Origin: Charina bottae
Taxonomy: Eukaryota > Chordata > Lepidosauria > Squamata > Charinaidae
Length of the DNA stretch: 64,000 bases
NCBI GenBank assembly: GCA_023362775.1
Contig: JALMGJ010000015.1
Span: 9,105,001 to 9,169,000 of the forward strand
Reading direction: 5' to 3'
The notes under the pieces are model-generated. The model did not search any database and had not been told where the DNA came from. It saw only the letters and a program-made list of their open reading frames with translations. A program made the translations under genes and the position numbers. Of this stretch, positions 34,180-43,520 are shown piece after piece. Positions within the stretch are counted from its first letter, which is position 1; each line of letters begins with the position of its first letter.

Positions 34180-34664
34180 ATTGATCATCTCCTCATTCTT
34201 TCAACTAGCCAGGAAGATGAAATTGTAGCTTGGATCAGCAGTTTGTAACTGTAATATCAGATTCACATCACCTCTATGCTCCACCAAGGGAGAATCTTGT
34301 TTCTTCTTCAACTTTGAATATACTGCAGTTTATCCCATCCGTTTATGGATAGCCCAGCCAGTTAATGGGCCAGACTGAGAAGAAAGAAACCAAACACAGT
34401 ATTGTCTTCAAATGTCTTAGTTTTATAACCATCACAGTGCAAAAGATTTGTTCAAGGAAGACATAACATGTGTTTTTCTATTCCACTTTATCTGCCAACT
34501 TTCAACAGTTCAAGAAATTGAGATTTTGGCTCTCCCTAATATATTAGGATATAATTTAAACAACAGAGGTTTTGCAAAAGTGCTCTGGCAACTGGATTAT
34601 GTCAGATTCTATTGATTAATTGGAGAAGTACTGACTCAGAAGAGTTCATAGTCCTTGTTTCTGT

Positions 34665-34728
34665 AAATTTATTCATTTATTTTCTATCCCACCTTTATTA
34701 TTTTTATAAATAACTCAATATCATCTTT
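34665..34728 (-). mobile_element. SINE 3' tail fragment
   Basis: The minus strand reads gagttatttataaaaataat, then aaaggtgggatagaaaataa, then ATGAATAAATTT. This matches the end of the tRNA-SINE at 14091-14563 almost base for base. Confidence 0.75.
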
Positions 34729-34919
34729 ATCATCTTTATTAACATTTACATTCCAAATTCTTTGTTTTTATTTATAAACATGTTACCTTACTTCTGACTT
34801 TTTATATTCATATATTATTAGAAACAAACCACCACAAAATGAAAGAGCTGTGATTGCTAGATCCAACTGCAAGATCAGATTGTGGTACACCTTCATCAAG
34901 GAGCTTGCATACTCTTCAG
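34729..34919. other. No feature recognised
   Basis: Short AT-rich interval before the PLE insertion. Confidence 0.4.
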
Positions 34920-34968
34920 TAGGAGAATATACTGTGGAGTCCTTGGTGCTCTTGGTTGTTTGCTTGCA

Positions 34969-35002
34969 GACGTTTTGTTACCCGACTAGGCAACATCTTC
35001 AG
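34969..35002 (-). ncRNA. Hammerhead-like motif, left arm of 35-kb palindrome
   Basis: Minus-strand reading: CTGAAGA (34996-35002), T, stem GTTGCC paired with GGTAAC (one G-T pair), loop TAGTCG, then AAAA and CGTC. The G of the GAAA box is A here and in the twin, a change expected to harm cleavage by a canonical hammerhead. Confidence 0.42.
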
Positions 35003-35040
35003 TGCTATATGTAGTTCAGTGCTATATGCAGTGGGTAGCA

Positions 35041-35074
35041 CTGAAGATGTTACCTAGTCGGGTAACAAAACGTC
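35041..35074 (+). ncRNA. Hammerhead-like motif, right arm of 35-kb palindrome
   Basis: CTGAAGA at 35041-35047, T, perfect 6-bp stem GTTACC (35049-35054) with GGTAAC (35061-35066), loop TAGTCG, then AAAA (35067-35070) and CGTC. It shares the G-to-A change in the GAAA box with its twin. Confidence 0.45.
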
Positions 35075-35165
35075 TGCAAGCAAACAGCCAAGCTCAGAGA
35101 GCACCAAGGACTCCACCATTCAACCCTGAGCTACAGATATTCTCTTCTATAGGAGCATATACTGT

Positions 35166-36000
35166 ACCTTTCAAAAGTTGAGACAAGCACATGTTTACCC
35201 AACTGCAATAGTTAAATAGCAAAGTATGCTACTTACTCCCAACAGATGAACAAGATTGTCACTACCACAATTAGCAAACGACACAAATGCAAACAGAAAG
35301 CTTAATTTTTATTCATGGTAAACAGTAAATATTGGCCATGGATTTGTATTACAATAAACAGCATTGATGTAGAAATAGAATGGTACTTCTGAATATAAAC
35401 TCATCTCAGGACTTTTTTTTCCCCCAGATTATGATTCAGGTGGAAAATAAGATGCAGATGCTGGATTGAGAGAGAGGAGGTTCTTTAGAGAAACAGATGG
35501 AGACAATCAATCATATTAGGCTTTACAATGGGAAGTTGTTAGTCTAAATCCTGGGAAACTATTACCTTTCTGTACAACTGAAGTTAAATTAATACGGCTT
35601 TAAACAAAAGCAGCACTTACAGAGTTTTATCAACACAAAGTGACAGGGACTGACTTGCCAGCTGCTGCTTTCCCTTCCATGCAATGAAATACACACAAAC
35701 ACACACACACAAATGCATTTAAATTTATGAAGTGCCAAGGTCTAGGAAGTAGGATTGATCTCTTGAGCATGCTCTCCCTTGGATCACACATTCTGCCCTT
35801 GCTTCCAAAGGATTCAGAGTCCCAGATATGGACACCCCCATTTTATCTTCCCAGCAACTTTGTGAAATAGGTTAATTAGGCTGAGATGCAGCTATTGGCT
35901 CAAGGACATTCAGCCAGAAAGAGGAAGTACGTTGTGATCCTGGGAAACTTAAAAATTTGACTTCACAGAATTTCAAGCAGGTACAGTATCTCCCCTACTG
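35166..36000. other. No gene or repeat recognised
   Basis: Single-copy-looking; a short CA run lies at 35694-35711. Confidence 0.4.
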
Positions 36001-36247
36001 TTATTTATTTGATTTGATTTATATCCCACCTTCTTTCTATGAGCTCAAGGTATTTTACCTAAGAATCTCTGCATTGTTTGGGGGGGGGGGGTAAGGGAGG
36101 GGGAACAATTGTGTGAGGTAGCTGGGCTCAGAGAGAAGGACTCACCCAAAGTCGCTCAGAGGTTTTTCCAAGCTTGAGGATGGACTTGAACCTGGGGGTT
36201 TTCAACTCTTAGTTCAACATCCTAACCACTGCAATCATCTTTCTGGC
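36001..36247 (-). mobile_element. tRNA-derived SINE with L2/CR1-type tail
   Basis: Minus-strand head: agccagaaagatgattgcag, then tggttaggatgttgaacta (A-box-like). The B box is GGTTCAAGTCC. The body runs gagcgactttgggtgagtcc and tgagcccagctacctcac. The tail is taaaataccttgagctcata, then gaaggtgggatataaatcaa. A G10 run interrupts the body at 36080-36089. This looks like a full-length but old copy. Confidence 0.78.
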
Positions 36248-39200
36248 TAAGAGTGAAAATTATAGTAGCATTGCTGCCAACTCTTCCTTCCTCTCGACTG
36301 AAACAAGGGAAATAGTTACATTCTATGGGAAGCATCTCCTGAATACTGTATACAAAGAGTTAAATGCTACAGTGCACACGGTCTTTTAAACAAGCATTCA
36401 AAGTAATTTCCAATCTCCTGTCACCTGAGATCTAAATGGCTTCTGAACCTGAAATAGCTACAGCCACACCGTCTCCCCAGCACGCACGCCCGATGTGAGG
36501 AAAGGTGAATTTGCTGGGTAATGGATTCTCTGCTCTGCCTCCCAGTGATATTAGTCTGCTACTCAGTAAACTCTGAGAAAACTCCAGCAGTATTTTTACG
36601 TAATATGTACGCAGAGTTCTGCAATGCTCCAGTTCACTGCCAGTGCATGCAGTAAAGGTGTATTAAGCATAATGAGAACTCAGGACAATGGATCTGTTTA
36701 TATGGGGAAAGGGAGAAGAGAGATTTGATGTACCAGATAAAAGCCTTGAATAGAATGAAACACTTTTTAATCATAAATTCTAAAAGCAAATGAAGCCTGC
36801 ATTTTGCATTGTATATTTCAGGCTCCCTTTGAAAGGTTCCCATCTCCCAAATGCAAACCTGGACATAGAACAGTAGCTTCATGTCTCACATTTTGGATAT
36901 TATGCAAAAATATTATCTGTTCAGAATAGATGGAGCATTCGTCACTTTAACTGTCAAAAATAAAGAACCTATACTATTGGGACCAGGGGAGGCATCCGTG
37001 TCCTATCCCATGCCTATTTCTATAATTATTTGTTTTTCTAAAATGTCTCGTAATTGCATTTTTGGGGAGTGTGTCCTTTTCAAAATACAGCTGTGTGACT
37101 GATATGCAAGGACTACAGCTGTTTGAAGGTATAGTCTGCATCTTATCAGACCAACATCCAACTTCAGATTCATTAAATAGCAGGAGCCTCAGATTAAACT
37201 GGAGAAGCCATAACAACTATGATCTCAGATGTGTCTACCTACTATTGTGTGCCAAGTATATTTATGTTGCTTCATGCTTCCTACTTAACAATCATAGGAC
37301 CAGGGAAGTGGTACCACATACATTCATTTCCTTTTTGGCAATGTTGCTGGCAATTATAGAAGCAGAGTAGAAATGAAGCAGGATGGAGGCTGCACTTCCA
37401 CAAGACAGAGGATACCAAGAAGAGCTTCAGTTTCCATTATCTTCCACAAGAAGCTCTTTTTCAGTCTATTCATTTTGCAAATGATTATCTCTTGCACATT
37501 GACCCATTGTTCACTGCTGCAAGTGACTTTCCTACTCATTCATTCTGTTACTATGGCCATTGAAATGGCAGGGGGGGGCACCTATTTTCTCTGCAAAAAG
37601 CTCCAAGCATATGAAATTCTGATGTAGGGTTTTTATTAATGTGTGGTGGGGAAGAAAGGTGGTTAGGCAGATGCAGGTTACATGTGAGAATTCTTTTCAT
37701 CTACCTTCATCTGCCCCTTATGCAGAATTGTGTTTGTTGAGATCTTCTGAGATGATCTGAAACCTTTCCCCAAATGCTTGGGAAAAACTTTACTAATTCT
37801 GTCACCTTTAAACATTCAGACCTGGGGAGTACTTAGAAAAATATTACTGTAGCTAGTGTGGAACTTCTGGGTTAATTATGGACTTAGCTCAAATGCCAAA
37901 AACTCAAACAAAGCTCACTCAGCATTACTCCTATGGTCTTCAAGTTAATACTGACATCACAGAAGTGGCTGTAGCAAGAAAAACTGCTTGAAAATTTTCT
38001 AAGGATCATGTCATAATATTATGGGCTGTTCTTAAGAATTCCAAAGCCTCCAGAAACTATATTTTTCATCAGCTGGAATTCAAATTTCAGTCTAAATCAA
38101 CCAACTAATCTAGTTCATTTTAAAATCTTAAATGGAAGCATTTGGGGATCTATTCAAGGCTGCAGAAGCAGCTCTTGTCAACATTACAAGTTATATTTCG
38201 AGGACAATGGAAAGAAGCATAGAGGGAATTGCAATCTAGTCACGAGGCTTCCAAGTATTGTTGTATTTCTGATGACACTGCTTGTAGTGCAAATATAACT
38301 AGAACTGAGAATGAGGCAAAAACAAGTAAATAATCAAGCCTAGATGTGCTTGTTTGAGATGATCTCATTCTGAATTAGCAGTAAGCGCTGCTAAACAATA
38401 TTTTCCATTCCATGCTCCAGCCTGACAAGAGCAGAATAATCTTCTATAGTCTATCATTTTGATAATTTTGTCAAATCTTTCAATAGAAACTAAAGCATTT
38501 GAAGGAAACGGAAAGAAATGTAATGTACAGCAGATATGAGCACATAACTTATCAAGTGACCTTCCAGACTTGGCTCGATTACAACGGAGTTCCATGATAT
38601 ATATTTAAAAGTCATTTTACTCCTATGAAAATTGTTTAAGAAAAGCTTCAAGTTTAGAGCTGTAAGACTACCTGGTTATAGTATAAATAGCCTGGACTAA
38701 TGTAGTCCCTTAACAGTCCAATTTCTGAGTAGTGAAGGGTCCTCCCACACACCCCACCAAAAAAAAACCCTCATCTAGACATCAAATACAGGGAAACATA
38801 CAGTCTTTGGAGACACATTATGATAAAGTGTAGATTGAGCAATACGCTTGGTGAACAGAATAAGCAGTTCAAGAGTTCAGAATATGTTCATTTGAAAGGT
38901 GTTCAGTTAAAGTGAAGGACACTGTGTAGACAAAGGAACAGAAAGGTCATCATTACAGGCATTTTATCTTCATTACCAAACTCCAGTCGTAGCACCAGTG
39001 GGCACACTCTTACACTCTATCTGGTGTGATGAGAGAAACAAAACTGTTATTAAAATCGACATATAATACCAAGGCATAACCAACAGAAATATCTATGCAT
39101 TACAGAGCTTGGAATCCACTGCTCACTCTTAGGAAATACAGATGAATGGCAATTCCACTGCTTATGGGAACATTTAATAAGAGAAAAAAAAAGAACAGCA

Positions 39201-39296
39201 TCTTTTCTCATATGCCAAAGATTTCTCAGTTCAGTTTACTCAACGCTATTAGCCAATCAAAACTACTGGGGGTCCTAGATAGTGGTAGAATCATAG
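36248..39296. other. No gene or repeat recognised
   Basis: Long single-copy-looking interval. A GC-moderate stretch at 36420-36640 could be conserved non-coding sequence. Frames 37062-37370 and 36974-37216 overlap on opposite strands and have no domain. Confidence 0.45.
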
Positions 39297-39299
39297 TTT

Positions 39300-39735
39300 A
39301 GCTATAGTTACAGTGACCTTATTTTCTTGGAAAAAAATAAAGGACAAACCTGAAAAAGGAACAAAACTGAAAGAGGTTCAGAAGGATTAAAAAAATGTTT
39401 ATGTTTATAACCTTGCCTTACAAAGAAGAATTCAAGAGCAAAACCAAGAAAAAATTTACAAAAATGCATATTCTAATAAAAATGTCTAAAATCAAATAAT
39501 GTATGCACATATATTTTTAAACAGACAATTCGATCTCCGTATTTTTGACGGGAATGTGAAAGACTGTGCATTAAGTGGTACCATTTGTACAGTAAAAGTT
39601 AAATGACCAAAATAAAGGACAAAAGTGAGTTTTTGAAAAATAAATAAATAAATAACTCTAAAGGACAGCTTTCTGAAATAAAGGACTGTGCTTTATTTTA
39701 AAAAAGGATGTATGGTCACTGTAGCTATAGTAGAC
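39300..39735. mobile_element. Possible hAT-type element with inverted ends
   Basis: The left end TACAGTGACCTTATTTTCTT and the right end in reverse complement, TACAGTGACCATACATCCTT, match for their first bases, and both continue into 'AATAAAGGACA'-like text. The flank tagctata occurs beside both ends, but the exact boundary is ambiguous because that flank is itself part of a palindrome. The interior is A-rich and non-coding. Confidence 0.42.
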
Positions 39736-40957
39736 AACGAAAAGGTCCAAATGCCTGCCATCTCTAATTAAAAGTGGCGAGTGATTGGAAATATTTTCTG
39801 CACTAGGAACAGATGTAAAAAAATTACGAGGTGACCATGTAAAGTGGAACCCTAACAAAAGATATATAGGTCATTACAACATCGTAAATGAAGCACATAC
39901 AGGGCAGGGTGATGGTATCTGAGTAACACTGAACATCATCTTGTGGATCCAACAATGATTCTGACATGCCAGACATGCTCTTGTCTGACATGCTCTTCCC
40001 TAAATTAGCTACAGCAGAAACAGTTCCATCACATCCTTGCCCAGGAAGCACAAACAATCAGCCTTAGGAATATAGCTGGACCCTAGGTCTCCCTTTTGCA
40101 AGGTGGGTCAAATGCCTATGCATCAATAAGGATAATATGTAACTTCCTACAAGAAGAAACAATTTTTAAAAAGAAAAAAAAAAACACTTTCAATCTTCAC
40201 ATGAGATCTGAAGATGATACCGGCATAGGATAAGCCTAAAGGACATTTTTTTTCTTTTTTTAAGTTACAATTCTATGGACCTTTGGCTGGATAGTAATAT
40301 ATTTAAGCTCAATAGGTCTAAAATGAGAAAGTTGAATAATTTAACGAAGATCACTCTAGAGTTCTACTTTTGCAATAAGCATACCATCCATGTTCTTTCA
40401 GTATAATTAGAATTATGGGACATGTCATTTCTAGTTGCCATTATTTTCTATTAGAGAATAGCAGAGTTTAATTCCTGCCAGCTGGCGCCGCGTAGCACGC
40501 AAATTTCAAAGGAAACAATGTATGTCAATATCATAGTCTACGTTTACCTGAAATGAAGAATACTAACGGATCCTGAAAGGAAGATTGAGTTTTCCATTTT
40601 AAGAGTTAGATAAAACAACCCTAAAATATATATTTTTTAAAAATTAACTTAATTTTGAAAAATCCATGCTGTTAAAATTCAGAAAGCAAAATCTATTTCC
40701 TTGCAATGATTTAAATATTAAGGATGGATGGTAGGTAGGGGCCAAAATATAAGGGAATATGTAAAGAAACAAAAAATAAATGAATAAAGAATCTGGACAC
40801 TTACAGAGAAATAGCCACATGTTGGAACAATTCTACCCCCAAGTGGCAGGGATTATGAGTTCCTCTGGGAAGAAGGAAGAGAAATCAGATACTCTCAGCT
40901 GGTCAGCAATTAGATGAAATGAAAAGAATCCTTCCAATAGGGAAGGAGGCTGCCCAT
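39736..40957. other. No gene or repeat recognised
   Basis: AT-rich. A small local duplication of gacatgctctt lies at about 39971-39997. No exon or RNA gene was supported. Confidence 0.4.
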
Positions 40958-41059
40958 TGATTTTTGATTGATTACGTGCCATCAAGTCGATATCAACTCA
41001 TAGAGACCACATAGATTTTCTCCATGATGATCTGTCCCTAACCTGGTGCAAAAGGATGA
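40958..41059 (-). mobile_element. RTE-like LINE 3' tail fragment
   Basis: The reverse complement (cagatcatcatggagaaaat, then ctatgtggtctctatgagtt, then cgacttgatggcacgtaatc) matches the tail of the element at 19195-19490, including a short AATC-type tail. Confidence 0.7.
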
Positions 41060-41124
41060 GACAGATTGTGGAAAAGCAGTAGATGAAGAGTTTGGTTCAT
41101 CTAAGAAGAGGCAACGTAATCCAG
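41035..41124 (+). repeat. 90-bp tandem duplication, copy 1
   Basis: Starts tccctaacctggtgcaaaag and ends gaggcaacgtaatccag. An apparently identical 90-bp copy lies at 41470-41559. Without the SINE between them the two copies would be exactly adjacent. Confidence 0.93.
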
Positions 41125-41130
41125 TCCCTA

Positions 41131-41461
41131 AAAAGGTAAAGGTAAAGGCTCCCCCCGCACATTTGTGCAGTCGTGTCCGACTCTAGGGGCCGGTGCTCAT
41201 CTCCGTTTGTTAGCCGAAGAGCCAGCGCTGTCTGAAGATGCTTCCGCGGTCATGTGGCCGGCATGACGCACGCGGAACGCTGTTACCTTCCCACCGAAGT
41301 GGTACCTATTCATCTACTTGCATTTGCATGCTTTCGAATTGCTAGGTTGGCAAGAGCTGGAGCTAGTGCGGGAGCTCACTCCACACGCAGGGCTAGGGAT
41401 TTGAACCTCCGAACTTGCGATCTACAAGCCTGGCGTCTTACCCACTGAGCCACCACGCCCC
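41131..41461 (-). mobile_element. Sauria-type tRNA-derived SINE inserted at a duplication junction
   Basis: Minus-strand element with tail at 41131-41190 (GAGTCGGACACGACTGCAC; GGTAAA units at the extreme end) and head ending at 41461. The B box is GGTTCAAATCC. A deletion of about 9 bp removes part of the segment just after the B box (cgatctacaagcc). The 14-bp duplication taatccagtcccta is perfect (41117-41130 and 41462-41475). Confidence 0.93.
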
Positions 41462-41469
41462 TAATCCAG

Positions 41470-41559
41470 TCCCTAACCTGGTGCAAAAGGATGAGACAGA
41501 TTGTGGAAAAGCAGTAGATGAAGAGTTTGGTTCATCTAAGAAGAGGCAACGTAATCCAG
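41470..41559 (+). repeat. 90-bp tandem duplication, copy 2
   Basis: Second copy of 41035-41124. The SINE target-site duplication spans the end of copy 1 and the start of copy 2, which shows that the tandem duplication came before the SINE. Confidence 0.93.
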
Positions 41560-41828
41560 ATGTGAGAAATGGGGGAAGAAAGCATTTCAGAGATTCCACC
41601 TTAATTGGCTCACTATAACTAAATCTGAGAATTTAATCTTACAGTTTTTAAGATTCTGTATTTCCTCCTGATTTCTAGAAATCCATGCTGTTCTTGCTTC
41701 CTTGTTTTACCAGCTATATGGAGCTTGACTATATCAACAGAAATCTAACAAGAATCCTGCCTTCAGGTTAAATTCCAGAAATTATTCTCTAGAACTTGCT
41801 TATATGTAAATAAAGTATTTTTAAAGTA

Positions 41829-42437
41829 CAAAATGCAGCATCCACACCAGGATAAAAGAACATGAAAGACACTGCAGACTACAGCAACCTTAAAAATCTG
41901 CAATAGCTGAACATGCTCTCAAACAAACTGGTCACCAAATCTTATTTGAAAACACAGAAATACTGGACAACACCAACAGCCACTATGTTAGACTATACAG
42001 GGAAGCCATTGAAATACATAAATACATAAACACCAACACCGTTTCAATAAAAAAGAAGAAAGCCTAAAGAAGAAAGCAAAACATGGCTGCCAGTCCTGAA
42101 AAACACAGCTTGCAAAAGGTCAACAAACTCTACTCAACCACAGAAATATACAAACAACTCACAGAATAGATGTGCTAATCCCACACATGACAGCACCACA
42201 CCCCCTAATCACCACAAAAAACCCTTTCCTAATCTCTTGTAAATAACCCACAGAAGACACACATACCCTCAGCAGCTATAAACACCAGCAGGAAGACACA
42301 CCCTCCACTTGGGCACAGAGAGAATCTTCTAACTGTGCTCCTGTCCTCTGAAGTTGCCAGCCACAGCTACTGGCGAAACGTTAGGAACCAAAACTGCCAG
42401 AACACGGCCACACAGCCCAGAAAACCCACAATAACCA
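41829..42437 (+). mobile_element. Penelope-like element, 5'-truncated, with GIY-YIG-region coding remnant
   Basis: A perfect 13-bp duplication, tatttttaaagta, flanks the unit at 41816-41828 and 42438-42450. In one frame from 41849 the plus strand reads RIKEHERHCRLQQP, a stop, KSAI, then AEHALKQTGHQILFENTEI and SHYVRLYREAIEIHKYIN. This resembles the conserved end of the PLE polyprotein around its GIY-YIG endonuclease (AEHxxxTGHxIxF, EAIEIxK). Frameshifts follow near 42040. A 3' UTR with a hammerhead-like core (family C) closes the element. It is dead: reverse transcriptase absent, stop and frameshift present. Confidence 0.87.
42348..42382 (+). ncRNA. Hammerhead-like motif, PLE family C
   Basis: CTGAAG at 42348-42353 (the final A of CTGAAGA is missing), then TT, stem GCCAG (42356-42360) with CTGGC (42370-42374), a 9-base loop, GAAA at 42375-42378, then CGTT. 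It lies in the 3' UTR of a recognisable PLE, which ties the motif to this retroelement class. The missing A would probably inactivate this copy. Confidence 0.5.
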
Positions 42438-42461
42438 TATTTTTAAAGTATTTAAATAAAG

Positions 42462-42680
42462 ACAGGATACCCTAGAGAAGATGCTGATGCTAGGGAAAGT
42501 GGAAGGAAAAAGGAAGAGGGGCTGACCAAGGGCAAGATGGATGGATGATATTCTGGAGGTGACGGGCTCGACCTTGGGGGAGCTGGGGGTGGTGACAGCC
42601 AACAGGAATCTCTGGCGTGGGCTGGTCCATGAAGTCACGAAGAGTCGGAAGCGACTGAACGAATAAACAACAACGACAAA
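42462..42680 (+). mobile_element. RTE/BovB-like LINE, 3' end
   Basis: In one frame the plus strand encodes text close to the RTE C-terminus: LEKMLMLGKVEGK-like, then RWMDDILEV and GLVHEVTKSRKRLNE, ending cggaagcgactgaacgaata, then AACAACAAC. The same subfamily as 12286-12771. The flanks aaataaag (42454-42461 and 42681-42688) form a short duplication. The insertion lies only 11 bp downstream of the PLE target-site duplication. Confidence 0.85.
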
Positions 42681-42688
42681 AAATAAAG

Positions 42689-43404
42689 TATGTTAGCTAA
42701 ATCTTCATAATTCTAGTCCAAGACTGCTACATCAACAGTCTTGAGAAAATTGAAGTCCTATTGATTGATGCATAATCTAGATTCAGAATACAACCTACAG
42801 CAATCCAGTAATTTCATTTGGGTTAAAACTAGTGATTTATAAAGCAAGCTTATAAAAAGCCAGTTAGTTCCACTACTAGATCAGACATAAATATCCAACG
42901 TGGAAGAAGGGGATCCAAAGCAGGAACCACATGTCTTTCAGTCTCTGCAGCTACTGTTTCCTAAATTTAGGAAATTACCATTTTGGAAATTGTTCGCAGG
43001 ACAAGGAATCTTGCAGTGCCCTAAATTCAGGTGGAAATTTAGACCATTCAGAGGGTAGATGAGGGTTTCTCAGATTTTTTTTTAAAAAAGTGGAAAAGCC
43101 AGTAAATGCCCTTCCTTCTTCTATCCTGTGGAGCTACTGGGCCAGTGCTTTATTATTTTTAGGATGCTCTGGAGTTGGAGTTCATCAACATCCATTTAGG
43201 ATTGCAGTGGCCAACCTGTAGAGAGAATGGACAGGTTCACTTCCATCAGGAAGACAGACTGACCATCTGGTTGCCACTACAGAAAAAGAGCTTCTCTGCT
43301 TCGCACTGAATACATCTGGGGAGCAGACGATCAGAGCAGTAAATCACGGAGCTGTCTTCTTTTACCAATTCATATATTATATTTTTGTTATGTTTATACA
43401 CACA
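42689..43404. other. No gene or repeat recognised
   Basis: Single-copy-looking AT-rich DNA. Confidence 0.4.
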
Positions 43405-43520
43405 CCTTTCTGGTCAACTTCCATCCAAGTGGACTTTCCATGGCCAAAGAAACGGCATGCTAGATTAAATGGGTCTTGATTCAGCATGACCTTTCTTGTG
43501 CTGTTAGTAATGTCAGCATA
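43405..43520 (+). mobile_element. CR1/L3-like LINE 3' end fragment
   Basis: Contains gctagattaaatgggtcttg, then attcagcatgacctttcttg, a diverged version of the 'ctagatgggccttggtctgatccagca' end also seen near 2150 and 17370. Confidence 0.5.

Larger units (their letters stand above)
34936..35149 (+). mobile_element. Palindromic Penelope-like element end, family A
   Basis: The left arm (about 34936-35004) is the inverted copy of the right arm (about 35037-35115), lacking a 7-nt ctcagag segment. The right arm continues with ccctgagctacagatattct to 35149. The flanks taggagaatatactgt (34920-34935) and taggagcatatactgt (35150-35165) are a 16-bp duplication with one mismatch, so the inverted pair entered as one insertion. 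The layout is the same as the independent insertion at 9326-9545. No coding sequence. Confidence 0.82.
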
